Assembly (NCBI GenBank): GCA_019914945.1
Contig: CM034105.1
Span: 9,300,001-9,364,000 of the forward strand
Direction of reading: 5' to 3'
Source: Typha latifolia
Taxonomy: Eukaryota > Streptophyta > Magnoliopsida > Poales > Typhaceae
DNA: 64,000 nt
Shown here: piece by piece, positions 10,251 to 22,000 of the stretch
Position numbering within the stretch: position 1 is the stretch's first letter
Layout of the letters: the number at the start of each line of letters is the position of its first letter
Notes under the pieces: model-generated
Databases searched by the model: none
What the model saw: the letters and a program-made list of their open reading frames with translations, nothing else
What the model was told of the DNA's origin: nothing
Position numbers and translations under genes: made by a program

Positions 10251-10845
10251 TTAGTTAGTGTCCTTCAATTTTTTATAAATAAAAGATGGTGTTATTGTTT
10301 TGGATAATTCAAAAGACCTAAGTGTTTTCTTTGTTACAATTAACTCTTGTTCAGATCAAGGTTCAATTTTACGAGTTGCACCTTGATTTGTGATGGTCTT
10401 GTAGCTCGAGAACAAATTGTCTTCGTAATTTCCAATCGCAATAAGTTGACAACAAATTTGTTCAAGTGATAGATTTATCTTCGCCTGACCGTTACAAGTG
10501 CCTAACCATTTGATTTTATTAATCTCTACTTTTAATTTCCTCCGACATTTAGGATATACTTTGTGGAGGATTCCTAATAGCATGCATGGTATGTAATGTG
10601 ATGCGACTAGTTATGGAGCTAGACGTAATTTCCCATCATTAGGATGAGAATTCATTACGAATTAAAGTGAAGTAATTCACTAGGAATAATGTGATACTAG
10701 AACATGTTACGATAATTATCCATAACAATATTGATGGAAGATGTTTCACTTTATATTGTTAACAAGAACAACCAAAAGACATTCATTCTTACCAATTTTC
10801 CAATTTTAACACCTAAATTATTTTTTTTTCTTTTGTATCTCTTCC
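10251..10845. other. Intergenic, no supported gene
   Basis: AT-rich. A 76-codon minus-strand open stretch at 10356-10583 has no recognisable domain. This stretch contains the 3' flank of the PADRE gene; a T-rich run at 10817-10834 lies just past its stop codon. Confidence 0.4.
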
Positions 10846-11529
10846 TCAAGGAGACAATTCCTTCACAGACGAAAGGCTGGGCTTCCACCCAGACAGCATA
10901 CCTTTTCTTGATCTAATAACACTCTTCATTGGTGGCATAAATGCATTCTTTTTCTTCTGCTCCTGCTGCTGTTGATCTCTTCTTGCCAACCTCTTCAAGA
11001 AACATGCTGACCACTTCTCATTTGAAACATAAAAATCCTTGGCTGAACAAATTGAATCATCTGACTGTACTCCGTCTTCCTCTCCTTCCTCCTCCTCCTT
11101 TGGCACCATAGTACTTACTACCTCTTTTGCTCTCACTTCGCTATCTCCAACATTTGATCCGTTCGGTACTTTGCGTTCTAGTTTCTTGACTGTAGTCTTA
11201 GGGACAAGATAGAACTTCTGGCCCGGAAGGAGCTTTTCCTTAGGGGAAACAATGGATACGTGCGGCCGTTTGAAGACCTCCAGTCGGGCGAGGCATAGAC
11301 CTGGGTACTTCTCCATCACTGAGTATGCCAGGACTGCACCTGAGTACAGTTCGACTATTCCACCAGCAAGAACTATCCTCACTACTGAATCCTTTTCCTT
11401 CTGATACACCGCTGAGACTGTGCTCAGCTCTACTGAAACGGCCTCGGCGACGCCATTCTTCCGCTTCGTTTCTCTCTGAGGGTACCGCGGAACACACCAT
11501 ATGCGACGAACATACCTCTTCAGCGCCAT
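10846..11529 (-). CDS. PADRE-domain (DUF4228) protein
   Basis: An intact single-exon gene of 227 codons, starting at the ATG at 11529-11527 and stopping TGA at 10848-10846. Residues ~45-115 hold the PADRE core: VRIVLAGGIVELYSG, AYSVMEKYPGLCLAR, then VSPKEKLLPGQKFYLVPKTTVKKL. The combination of a G-x-V-E-L-Y strand, a Pro-Gly-x-x-(C/V) stretch and L-x-P-G-Q-K-(F/Y)-Y-L-(V/I)-P is characteristic of this plant-specific family. An acidic linker (EEEEGEEDG), a conserved DSICSAKDFYVSNEKWSACF block and a basic tail follow. Family members are often stress- or pathogen-responsive; the biochemical activity is unknown. No signal peptide or membrane segment is seen. A (GA)n tract at about 11553-11570 lies in the 5' flank. 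This is one of only two cellular genes recognised in the window. Confidence 0.85.
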   Translation of the reverse strand: MALKRYVRRIWCVPRYPQRETKRKNGVAEAVSVELSTVSAVYQKEKDSVVRIVLAGGIVELYSGAVLAYSVMEKYPGLCLARLEVFKRPHVSIVSPKEKLLPGQKFYLVPKTTVKKLERKVPNGSNVGDSEVRAKEVVSTMVPKEEEEGEEDGVQSDDSICSAKDFYVSNEKWSACFLKRLARRDQQQQEQKKKNAFMPPMKSVIRSRKGMLSGWKPSLSSVKELSP

Positions 11530-11989
11530 CAATCAGATGTTATGCCCTTCGCAGAGAGAGAGAGAGAGAGAAGATAATGTCAAGTCGGACATGCCCTTTA
11601 TGGGAAAATTAATTTATCTTCTTGTGATCTTATTGCTCCTTGACGAGGCTCATAGAGAACCATTCCAATTGTTTAGACTGCCGGCATTAATTATTAGGAT
11701 AGACCTCTTGGTATCGTCACCTTCCTGTCCACCTTAGGCTGTTAGCTATGAGTAGATAAACTTGTCACTTGTGAAAGTTGATATTCTTACAATTAAGTAA
11801 AGAATATCAACTTCAGCTTGGAGAAAGCTCCAAAGCTTAGTGCAATTCCATTCTTTCCTTCTCCACACATGACAAAGTAGATATCTGTACATATATAGTT
11901 TTCTTTTCTTTTCTTTTTTTGATTCAGAGAAAGAAAATAGATATGCATAATTTTCTGCATACTAACACTTGTCTTTCGCACACATGGTA
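11530..11989. other. Upstream flank of the PADRE gene
   Basis: Short flank between the gene start and a LINE 3' end. It includes the (GA)n tract next to the start codon, as is common in plant 5' UTRs. No promoter element is assigned with confidence. Confidence 0.35.
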
Positions 11990-12245
11990 CCTATTTTATT
12001 TTATTAGAAAGAGAGCTTCAAAAGCTAATTACAATTGACGGGCTGTGAGAGCCCCAGATCCAATGTTTCTTCCCAAACCCAGAAATCCAGTCAGCAGCTT
12101 TGGTTCTGCGCCATATAAACATGCTAGACCTGCACAGACTCAAAGTCAACTAACCAATTACGGATAGCAGTAACAAGATTACGAATCCCCCCAATTAAGG
12201 AAAGCTGGGAGCCTCTGTGCAGCTGCAAAAAGAAATTAACTGCTT
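11990..12245 (-). pseudogene. LINE 3' end: RNase H (RVT_3-type) remnant
   Basis: The minus-strand translation reads LIGGIRNLVTAIRNWLVDFE, then SVQV-stop-HVYMAQNQ. After a one-base frameshift it reads KAADWISGFGKKH. The pattern I-x-x-W-L-x-x-F-x-S-V-x-x-x-H-V-x-R/M-x-x-N-x-A-A-D-W is the end of the RNase H domain found in plant non-LTR retrotransposons. It finishes close to an A-rich (AATAAAATAAAATA) tail, as expected for a 5'-truncated LINE insertion. Confidence 0.55.
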
Positions 12246-12381
12246 CATTATGAACGACTCATTTATTTCGATGCAGTAAATATATAGCTATTGTTTCCGA
12301 TTCAAACTGAATTTATTTTGATATCTACTAGTCTGAAACAGAATAGTTACTCCTCACTTATATAAGGACCGTAGCAGTATT

Positions 12382-13042
12382 TGTTGGATCATAGTATTCA
12401 ACGTTAGATAAATATGTAATATAATTATAAATTGTATATTATCATATATGATTGTCTTACTAAAGTAATCAATTTGAATTAAGAATTATTTGACATCCTG
12501 TGTATTCATTAGGGTGTGGTTCATAAATGTGTAAACATATTTAGATAAAACTATAATAATTGATGGACAAATTATAAGATTTGAAAATAAAGGGAGTCGA
12601 CTTATTCAACTTCCAAAATCTCAAGAGATTATTATTTAGATGGATTGGTCCCCAAGGCACAAGATAATGAAGAGACAAAATTTATTCAAAATATATATAG
12701 AATTGTTACCTTCTCTTTTTTGACACTAGCTAAGAGAGAGAGAAGAGAGATCCATAAGAAAATTATAGAGGATTTTTAAATGGCAAAATCTTGAAGCCTT
12801 AGAAGATATTCTTGTGGTTTAAAAAGAAGAGCTTCTTGCCATTAGAGATGAATCGTATGCTCATAAGGACGGTTGGTGATTTCTCAAGAGATTGGATTGA
12901 TCCATGTGAACTTCTATAGATTTAGGTATAAAGTTCCGGACTCAAGTAATTTATGATTTGAGTATAGTTTGGCATAGATCAGTCCTTAGGTTTAGGTGTC
13001 GAATTGTTTCTTCTTCCCCGGGGTGTATGTTTGATCCAAACA
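12382..13042 (+). repeat. 5' LTR of copia element E
   Basis: Starts TGTTGGATC and ends GATCCAAACA, giving near-perfect inverted termini, and is followed two bases later by a tRNA-Met primer binding site. Length is about 661 bp. No second copy is seen in the window. Confidence 0.75.
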
Positions 13043-13044
13043 AA

Positions 13045-13056
13045 TGGTATCAGAGC
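13045..13056 (+). other. Primer binding site of element E
   Basis: TGGTATCAGAGC, complementary to the 3' end of plant initiator tRNA-Met, placed two bases after the LTR. Confidence 0.85.
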
Positions 13057-14193
13057 CTACTATGCCAAAGGATAGGTCTTCCTTGATCTTGAATTTAAAG
13101 TCTTCTAAATTATAAATTAAAGAGTTGATTTAATATCATTTATCTTAATGGGCATACCTTGTGGATCCACATCACAATTAGAAGTCACATCGAGATACGT
13201 TCGAAATTTTTCCTTATAGTTAATCCGATTAAGGTCATTAGATGGTGTCACTATATGATCTATACATCGTGTCTTTTCTCCTAACAGTTGAGAGAAGTTA
13301 GAATCACCTTAGAAAATTTCTCATTCATCTTGGGACTGTTTCCTAACCTCGCCAAAGTCGCCTAAGAAAGTCACCGCAGGTGACTGATATAAGACTTTCC
13401 CCTAGATTTTCTAATAGACTTGAGTCACCATGAAAAGCCTCAGCACTGTTCGAACGAACAAAAATACATTTCTATATGTGTGAATGCTCTTTAGGTTGTG
13501 TTCGAATGCTTATAGGTTGCATATTCGAATGCGGAGCGAACGTGATAATTTTTGTGTGTAAATTATAGTTATTATGATGCAATTTTGTGTATGCTTTAAG
13601 GTTAAGTTATAAGTTATGATCTTTATGTCACCAAAGTCATGACCTCTTCTAATAAGGTTAATTTGTGTTCATTGTACAAAAATGTATTAGGTGTGCATTC
13701 AATAAGTGCAAATATTGATCAGCCCAAAGGAAGGTTAATATTTGTTAAAGTTATATGTGCAAATTAATCATAGTAAAGTAAAGAACAGTGATGATTATTA
13801 TGTTTAACAATATCAACAATGTTGACCCAAAGGAAGACATGTTGATCAACATGTTATTTAATCATTAATACTCAATTATTGCACCAAAGTACTATAAGAA
13901 ATTAATTCATTGCCCAAAGGTGATCAATTAATGGAAACTAGTACTTTATGAAGATGGTTGGGTTTAGCCTTTATTTTACTTTAATTTATAAAATTATAGA
14001 TTTTTCAACTAAATCATGTTATTTTGTTTGTTTATTCTTTCTTTGTTATTCGGTTAGCATTTCTACATGCCTAAATAACATACCTATGTTGAATGAGACC
14101 AACTTCAAATCATGGAAAAAGAACTTAATTATAGTTCTTGGTGTAATGGACATTGACCTCGCACTAAGGATTGTTTTTCCTACTGACTTCTAG
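13057..14193 (+). pseudogene. Copia element E: leader and truncated gag N-terminus
   Basis: A ~1-kb non-coding leader has GTTCGAA-type motifs at 13445-13540. It is followed at about 14083 by LNETNFKSWKKNLIIVLGVM and DIDLALR, the typical N-terminus of Ty1/copia gag polyproteins of a lineage other than family 1. The frame ends at 14193, where the 3' UTR of element D begins in the opposite orientation. The rest of E is not found in the window. Confidence 0.7.
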
Positions 14194-15050
14194 AAATTCA
14201 AAATAGATTTAAGATATAGAATATGACAATCGAATGAAATAAGTCATACACAAATCAATCAAATCATCAAAAGCATATTATAATCAATTCTAATGCATCA
14301 CGCAAAATTAAATTAATCTTTATTGGTCATAACAATATGCATATGCAAGTTGAGCATAGATAATATGAAACATTCTTCTTAAATAAACTTTCCTATTTAA
14401 ACAATGATACACCACAGTAGTTAAACCGACTTAGTATTTAAATTTGCACTTTTCAACTTATTCTCCATAACAGAACAGGAATTTTTCCTATAATTTTTTT
14501 ATACTTAAACCATATAGGTGCAATGATGGCTTTCACACATAAGTAGCTAGCCCTTTTCTTGTAGTACACATCAAATAATGTGCAAGAAGATGGCTTTCAC
14601 ACTAACTAATTGTAGCCATTTTTATTGATGTTTTATGAACACATTTGTGATGACTAAGCATGAGGTCAAACTGTGCAAATCAAAGTCAATAGTAAGCTAT
14701 TTTAAAAATAATTTCATGATGTCATGCTCACTCAAGAATATACACACGTTATGAGTACATTAAATTTAGTTTAATTATCATAGAACTCGAGAGAGTGAAT
14801 AAGTCAGAAATGATACAATATACTACAAAATGATAAAATTGACTATAATAACTCATAATCAAGAGAAAAATCATATTTATATGTCAACAGTATATTATTG
14901 AATCTAGGAGTGCATCAATTTTTTTATGACAAAAACTCTCGACAAATCTGAAACTAAAACCAAAGAAAAGTTCAAAGTAAAGAAAACCTAAAAAGAAACA
15001 AAATGAAATAAAAAAAATACACAAACCGAAACAAAAAAAATTAATCCAAA
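14191..15050 (-). other. Copia family 1 3' untranslated segment (element D)
   Basis: Colinear with 4621-5429. It ends at the junction with element E gag, so the 3' LTR of D is missing. Confidence 0.65.
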
Positions 15051-15060
15051 GCACAAATCC

Positions 15061-16908
15061 CTAAATAAGTACGAAGATACTCAAATCTCTGTAATCCAAA
15101 GGTTTTGTAAACAGATCACCCAACTGTTTCTCCGTCTCAACATGTTCTAGTGCTATTATTTTGTCTTCAACTAACTCGCGTATAAAATGATATCGGATAT
15201 CAATATGTTTTGTACGCGAGTGTTGAACTGGATTTTTCGATATAATAATAGCACTCATATTGTCACAATAAAGCACCATAGTATCTTGTTCAATGTCGTA
15301 ATCTTTGACCATCTATTTCATCCATAGTAACTGAGAACAACAACTCCCCGCTGTAATGTACTTGGCCTTCGCAGTAGATAAAGATATCGAGTTTTGTTTC
15401 TTACTGTGCCAAGCAACCAGATTATTTCCAATATAAAAACATCCACTTGAGGTACTTTTTCTATCATCACATGAACCTGCCTAATCAGAATCTGTGTATC
15501 CAGATATGATAGCTCCCGAGTCATAAATAAACCAGATACCTAAGTCAACTGTGCCACCGATATATTTTATGATACATTTCACAGCAAACAAATATGTTTC
15601 CTTAGGTTCAGACTGAAAACTAGCACACACACCGACACTAAATGCAATGTCTGGTCTACTAGCAGTTAAGTACAAAAGACTACCAATCATGCTCCTATAC
15701 AGTGTCTGATCAACACTTTTTCCTGAAATATCCTTACCTAGTTTGGTAGTTGTACTCATAGGAGTTCTAGCATGTTTTGCATTTTCTAAACCGAATTTAG
15801 TCACAAGATCCTTAGCATACTTGGTTTGGGCGATAAATATCCCTCTTTCCAATTGAGTAATTTGAAGTCCCAAAAAGAATTTCAACTCACCCATAATGCT
15901 CATCTCAAAATGACTATGCATGAGATCTGCAAACTCCTTAGCTATAGATTGACTCGTTGCCCCGAAAACAATATCATCCACATATATTTGTGCCACAATT
16001 AAACTCTTGTTCAACCGTCTAATGAACAATATCTTGTCCACTCCCCCTCGAGTGAACCCCGCATCCACTAAAAAAGTTGTCAACTTCTCATACCAAGCTC
16101 TTGGAGCTTATTTTAGCCCGTAGAGGACCTTTTTCAATTTAAACACATGAGAAGGAAATTTTTGATCTTCGAACCTTTTCGGTTGTTCCACATAAACATC
16201 TTATTCAGAGTACCATTCAAGAAAGCACTTTTAACATCCATTGAAATAATTTAAATTTTAAATGACAAGCAATAGCAAGCAGTATACGAATAGACTCTAA
16301 TCTAGCAACATGAGCAAATGTCTCATCAAAATCTATACCCTCAGCCTGAGTATATCCCTATGCTACTAGTCTAGCTTTATTTCGAACTATATTGCCATGT
16401 TCATCACTTTTATTCTTGTAAATCTATTTTGTTCCAATGACGTTCACATTCTTAGGTCTAGGAACTAAATACCAAACATCATTCCTAGAAAATTGCTCTA
16501 ATTCCTCATGCATAGCATTAACCCAAGAATCGTCTAACAATGCTTCCTTCACATTTTTAGGTTCAAAAGAAGATGTATAACAAGTAAATGATACCTCACT
16601 TTGGATTTGTCGTCTTGTCTTAATTGGCTCATTCACATCTCCGATCACTTGTGATAGTGGATGATTTGATTTCACTCTAGCAGATAGTTCCGGTACGTTG
16701 TAGTCATCTTTGTTCATTTCAACTTTGTCCTCGTCCTGATTCTCAATTTCCAGATCAAGCTCCTTTCCTATTTCTTCGTCATATGTATCTGCAGAAACAG
16801 AAATAGGAGTAGCTTCAGTTAAATCAGTCGTGGATTCATCTATCATTACATTAGCAGATTCCATCACAGTAGAAGTGTTAAGATTAAATACTCTATAGGC
16901 TCTGCTAT
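15061..16908 (-). pseudogene. Copia element D: integrase C-terminus, RT and RNase H
   Basis: This runs from the integrase C-terminal linker (ESANVMIDESTTDL, 16864) through VWYLVPRPKNVNVIGTK into RT. The RT region 16420-16084 carries frameshifts and stops, then 16083-15481 is open. RT keeps the intact YVDD box (AQIYVDDIVFGATSQ) and MGELKFFLGLQITQL. RNase H follows with SGYTDSD and the C-terminal RYHFIRELVEDKIIALEHVE and LGDLFTKPLD block at 15190-15060. Gag, protease and most of integrase are gone because the LTR joins pol directly at ~16908. Confidence 0.85.
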
Positions 16909-17882
16909 TAAATACTAGGCAATGATATCACTCGTTCGCTTAAGTAAAAGTCCGAAGAAATATTAAAAACGAAAGCAGAGATGAACGCCAAGATTTTAAT
17001 ATGGAAAAACCCAAACGGGAAAAAATCACGGATCCAAACTCGGATCAAAACCAATCACTAGAATAGTAGCAGTTACAAGATTGACTCACAAAACAACGCG
17101 TCAATCCAAACGACTTTGTTCCTCTCAGTCTTGCTCACTAGAACCCACGATTCACTATTTCTCGTGATTGAAGTCCAACCTCAGTAGCCCTCGAGATTGA
17201 TCTTTCGTCTAGATAGCCCTTAAGACGAAAGATTAACTTTTGTAGATGAGTAAATCCTTGTTAGTTGAATAACCGATGTAGCCTCAAGAAGTCTCCTCCA
17301 ATAATGCTTCTTCAACCCCCTTAGAGATAGGGCATCACAATCCTTATATATGATCTCCAAGATATAGCCAACTTCAAGTCTTATCCGAACTCACGAAAGT
17401 CCAAGATTTTCAAACTTCGTTAGTGCGTTCAAACGCGGCCCGGGTGTGTTCAAATGGCATGACTTGATCTCAAGTGCATTCGAACGGGCCCAAGTGCATT
17501 CGAACGCGACAGCTTGAATTCTTCAGGTTGCGTTCGAACGCATTTGTGAACGCATCTCTCGGTCTGTGTGAACGCAAGTACCTGCGTTCAAACGCGTTTG
17601 TGAACGCAACTCTCGGTCTGTGTGAACGTAGTACCCGCGTTTGAACGCGTTTGTAAACGCAGCTCTCGATCTGTGTGAACGCAAGTACCCGCGTTCAAAC
17701 GCGTTTGTAAATGCACCGCGTTCGAACGCATTTGTGAACGCGGTGTGAACTCAACAGCTTTTCTCCAATAATCTTGCAATTCTTAAAACCAGAGATTTTC
17801 TTAACTTGTATAAAGCTCATATACATGTAAAAATACACTTAGAATATTTTGTACACAATTGCCAACAATTAAAAACCTAACA
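16909..17882 (-). repeat. 5' LTR of copia element D
   Basis: The fullest copy of the family 1 LTR, ~974 bp. On the minus strand it starts TGTTAGGTTTTTAATTG at 17882 and lacks only the last ~30 bases of U5. Exact GCGTTCGAACGC palindromes lie at 17530 and 17718. A ~54-bp minisatellite (GCGTTC..ACGCGTTTGTGAACGC plus CTCTCGGTCTGTGTGAACGC) is repeated about three and a half times at 17530-17740. Copy C has roughly one and a half units. Confidence 0.8.
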
Positions 17883-18605
17883 CAACCTATGGCCCTATTT
17901 CTTGTTTCGTCTTCTTCATAAAATAAGAATTCTAATGTCACGTTCGAACACGTGGAGGTTGCGTTCAAACGCCCCTTGCAAATGCCTACATACATTCCAC
18001 CGATAAAGAATGTGAATTGTGCGTTCGAATATGTTCGACCCCATTCGAACGCGATTAGTGAGAATGCAATATTTCTAGGTTTACCATTTGTTAGTTTGGC
18101 TTGTTAGGTTAGCCTCTTAAGATGTGGATGGCAACCTAATAGGGGATTATGAATGAATATTGCATTTTCTTCCCTTCATCCTCTAACTTAACTCTTCTCC
18201 CTTCTTGTTCAAGCCCTAGCCGTGTGTCATCTCAACATCGGTTACCTCTAAGCCCCTTTGACTATTGATTCCTCCTTTCTCCTTGGGATCTTCTCCCCCC
18301 TTATCCTTATCCCATCAACACCACGTGCCACTAAATTAATCACCATTATCACCACCTTTATCACCATCATCACCATCACCCGTCATCTCCACCTTCACAG
18401 CAATATTACGTATTTCCACCCTAGATGCAAACAAATGCGAAAGGCATGACTATCAAAACCGTAGATCGGGAAGATACGGAATGATTACCACTGGTTTCGT
18501 AATTTTCTAACCACAAAAAAATAATTTGAAAATATTACCCTCCGACTATGCGGACTACTTCCCTACATCCGAGCTTGATCAAGAACGGATGCATGATCCA
18601 TAACA
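17883..18605 (+). repeat. 5' LTR of gypsy element F (5' end truncated)
   Basis: Ends GATCCATAACA two bases before a primer binding site. It contains GTTCGAAC motifs at 17940-18060 and the GATGTGGATGGCAACC block near 18120 that follows the TATA box in the other gypsy LTRs. The normal LTR start is not seen; it was lost where copia element D abuts. Confidence 0.6.
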
Positions 18606-18607
18606 AG

Positions 18608-18619
18608 TGGTATCAGAGC
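18608..18619 (+). other. Primer binding site of element F
   Basis: TGGTATCAGAGC following the LTR by two bases. Confidence 0.85.
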
Positions 18620-18636
18620 TAGGTTCCTCGGATAAC

Positions 18637-20166
18637 ATGCCAACAACTAAATCTATTGCATCGAGACCCAATGAAGGAACCTTTGTTGAGGGAGAGGCCA
18701 TAGATATTATCATATCAGAGGCAAACTCAAACTCACTAGTCGGGACTTCTGAAATGACTTCTACAATCAACTCAAATATGATCAGGCTATTTGTGGACAT
18801 GATGGAGTTGCAATGAGCCATGCAAGCATCGATGGAGTTGCAATGAGCCATCAAGCATCGATGAAATCAATGCAAGCATTCACCTCACTACAATGACGAT
18901 GATGAGTGGGCGGATTATGAAGAACTCTGACCCCTCGATATGCTGGATTAAACCCAAGAGAAAGAAGGCCCAACTAACACGATGAAGAAGAACGCAGACT
19001 TCGTGCACGTTCGCCTCAACTTCCCACAAATTTTTTTTCGAGTACCAGCGAACACCTAATGCACCAAAGGTGTTATTGGCATCATTCCACCTTGAAGAGA
19101 TTGCCCTCCATTGGTAACAAGCGACGAACCGAGCTCAGCCCTACCGGACATGGGAAGAATTCACCGACGCCATTTGCATTCGTTTTAGACCTTCTGGATA
19201 CAAAGACTTTCAAGCCGCCCTCACCAAGCTGATCCAAAAGACTTCGATGAGGGCATACCAAGAGGAATTTGAATATGTAAGAAATAGAGTATGGGGTTGG
19301 ATAGATTCCCAACTCAAAAGCATGTTTGTTAGTGGCCTTCAGCAGGACATCCAAGCTGAGGTGAAAGCGGTCAGACCAACTACCATTCTCGAAGCTTTCT
19401 CTACTGCCCAAGTGATGGAGGAGAAGATAAGAGAGCGTCGGAACACATCATGGAGCAACTGGATAGAACCAGAGGCGAATGATGCACACTAGTAGCCCAC
19501 AGCCTCACCAATCATGCTGATTGGCTCATGGCGTACAACATGTATTCGCTCCCTTCCACGAATGATTATAGAGGTAAGGGGACCTCCTAGAGCCCTTATT
19601 TGGTGACTCACACAAGCTCAAGTGGAAGATAGAAGAGCGAAGGGGATTTCTTCCTATTGTGATAAAAGATACACGCTGGGACACAAATGTGCTCGACCGA
19701 TGACAATAGTGATGGTGCTAGATGATGTTGCTGAACTAGAGAAGGAGGTTTTAGATGAAGAGATTGTTGTCCAAGGACCTCTGAAAAGCAACGAGGAAGT
19801 ACAAGACAAAATCTCATTCCATGCTTATGCTGGATCCACCACAATGACTACTCTCCGGGTTGATGGCACTGTGAAAGGCTATGTCGTGCGGATACTTATC
19901 AACACCGAAAGCACCCACAACTTTGTGGATGAGAGGTTGGTCCAGAGGATGGGCTTGACACCGGAGCCAATCTTAGGCTTCGGTGTGATGATTGGAGATC
20001 GCACAGCCCTTCGAGCAAATAGCATGTGCCGACAGGTTACCTTGAAGGTCCAAGAACATGCCTTGGAATTAGATCTTCACCCATCGACTCTTCGGGGAGC
20101 AGATGTTGTGTTAGGTACTCAATGGCTCTATGGCTTAGGTTCAGTTACATTTGACTTCAAGGATAT
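18637..20166 (+). pseudogene. Gypsy element F: gag and protease
   Basis: Gag begins with ATG at 18637 (MPTTKSIASRPNEG) and has stops at ~18814, ~18980 and elsewhere. The Retrotrans_gag core is at 19080-19490 (ALHWYQATNRAQPYRTWEEF, then IRFRPSGYKDFQAAL, FVSGLQQDIQAEVKAVRPTT). The knuckle at ~19650 reads SSYCDKRYTLGHKC; its first Cys is Ser. The protease follows at 19815-20166, with LINTESTHNFVDERLVQRMG where active copies have LIDSGSTHNFLDE. The DSG triad is NTE, so the protease is dead. It is cut at 20166 by another LTR. Confidence 0.85.
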
Positions 20167-21016
20167 TCATACACTTAGTTAGAGACTTTTTTTATTGCAT
20201 TAGTTATTTATTTCATTTAAGTAAATTTTTTGTAGGTCGCATTCAAACGCAGTTGGGGGCGCATTTTAAAGTCTTTACAAACGCCTGCATCAGGTTCACA
20301 AAAATAGAGAACGTGAAATGCCCGTTCGAACACGGTCGGACGCGTTCAAACATCTACATCACGTTCGCATCGACAGAGAATGCCTTTTGTACGTTCGAAT
20401 GTGATCGAGCATGTTTGAACACAATCAGGTGCATTTGAACGCGATCGACGGGAGCCCACTAGAATTAGGGTTAATAATTATTATTTTGGCTTATTGGCTA
20501 GCCTTTATAAAGGTGTGGATGGTAGCCAAAATTATTATGCTATTGGATTATTGGTTTCTTTCCTTTCTATCTTCTCTCTATCCTAATCTCACTCCTCCCT
20601 CTTCACCAACCTATCACATGTACTATTGGCAAAGTCTCTCCTAACTTCTAATCTCTCTTGTCTATCGAGTTCTCCCACTTCCTTGGGATCTCGACCATTT
20701 CTTACGCCTCGTCTTTATTCCTTAAACAACATCCATCATCCACCGTCATCTCCATTATCATCCATAACCCTACTATCCACTCCACTCGTCACCACCACCA
20801 TCATCCGCACTATATCATATTTTTGTCCTAGTTACAGTTCGAATCTACAAAAGGTGTAAATACAAAATACGTAGATCAGGGAGTTACATATCAATTCCAC
20901 TTAGTTTCATAATTTTATAACTACAGAAGAATATTTGGTGAATAATTTCCTTCGATTATGCGAACTACTTCCTATAATAAATCCAGATCTTGAAGGAATT
21001 GTTTCGTAGACTATTA
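20167..21016 (+). repeat. Gypsy LTR (family 2), copy G
   Basis: Starts TCATACACTTAG (family start TGATACACTTAG) and ends CTATTA (family end CTATCA), ~850 bp. It holds degenerate GTTCGAAC motifs at 20240-20440 and a TATA box just after them, then a CT-rich tract. Same family as 43333, 44574, 50390, 52130 and the minus copies at 34522 and 37572. Confidence 0.8.
20506..20512 (+). promoter_or_regulatory. TATA box of gypsy family 2 LTR
   Basis: TATAAAG followed by GTGTGGATGG, conserved at the same place in the LTRs at 43666-43672 (TATAAAG), 44970-44977 (TATAAATA), 50729-50736 (TATAAATA) and 52482-52488 (TATAAAG). In each copy it lies directly 3' of the GTTCGAAC cluster. Promoter role is inferred from position within U3. 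Confidence 0.6.
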
Positions 21017-21017
21017 T

Positions 21018-21132
21018 TGGTATTAGAGCCAAGCGAACCTCAGACCTCTATTAATGGTAAAAATAAGGAAGATGGTATCAACAAGGAGATCAATGGAGAA
21101 CACATCGACAAGGGAAGACTCAATCCATGATA
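21018..21132 (+). pseudogene. Primer binding site and first codons of gag after LTR G
   Basis: A degenerate PBS (TGGTATTAGAGCC) is followed by ATG at 21054 and MVKIRKMVSTRRSMENTSTR, the family 2 gag N-terminus. After only ~26 codons the sequence jumps into the middle of another family 2 LTR at ~21133. Confidence 0.75.
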
Positions 21133-21651
21133 AAGATGTGGATGGTAGCCAAATTCATTATGCTATTGGATTATTTATTTCTTGCCTCATATCTTCTCTC
21201 TATTCTCTCTACCCTAATATCCCTCCTCCCTCTTCACCAACCTACCACCTCTATCGTTGGCAAGGTCTCTCCTAATTTTTAATCTCCCTTAATCTCTCGT
21301 CTGTCGAGTCCTCCCTCTTCCTTAGGATCTCGACCACTTCTTCCCCTTCATCTTTATCCCTTAAACAACATCGACAATCCACCCTCATCTCCATTAACAT
21401 CCATAACCCTAACATCCACTCTACCCGTCACCACCACTATCATCCGTAATATATAGTATTTTTGTCCTAGGTATAATTCGAATCTGTGAAGGGCGTAAAT
21501 ACAAAAAAAGTAATCAGGGAGTTACGAATCTATTCCACTTAGTTTTGTAATTTTCTAACTGGGAATATTTGGTGAATATTTTCCTTCGGTTGTATGGACT
21601 ACTTCCTGCAATAAATTTAGATCTTGAAGGAATTATTTCGTAGCCCTATCA
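21133..21651 (+). repeat. Gypsy family 2 LTR, 3' part only
   Basis: Begins within the GATGTGGATGGTAGCC block that lies 3' of the TATA box and ends CCCTATCA, followed by a good primer binding site. Forms LTR-gag stub-LTR with the preceding two features. Confidence 0.75.
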
Positions 21652-21652
21652 T

Positions 21653-21740
21653 TGGTATCAGAGCCTATCTTTTGATAAGATAGAACCTATCAATTGATAT
21701 CAAAGCCTATCTTTTGGTACGGTAGAACCCATCAAAAACA
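21653..21740 (+). other. Primer binding site with a second diverged copy
   Basis: TGGTATCAGAGC at 21653-21664. A related TGATATCAAAGCCTATC lies about 40 bases on, within a short tandem duplication of the CCTATCTTTTG segment. Confidence 0.7.
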
Positions 21741-22000
21741 TTGCATTCTCGCCAACTGCATTCGAACAGGGTCAAGTGAGTTAGAACGCACAATCCGCGA
21801 TCACTGTCGATGCGAATGTATGCAGGCATTCGCACGCGTATGTTTGAATAGGGTTGAGTGCATTCAAATGCACAATTTGCATTCTCTATCGATGCTAATG
21901 TATGCAGGCATTCACAAGGGACATTCAAACATGACCTTCCCGCGTTCGAATGCGACATCTAAGAATCCTTATTTTTCTAAAGAAAACAACTAAATCAAAA
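21741..22000 (-). repeat. Gypsy family 2-like LTR fragment (minus)
   Basis: On the minus strand this reads from TTAGTTGTTTTCTTTAG through GCATTCGAACGCGGG to several GCATTCGAA-type motifs, matching the start of the minus LTR at 38363-38140. Both ends are truncated. Confidence 0.55.
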
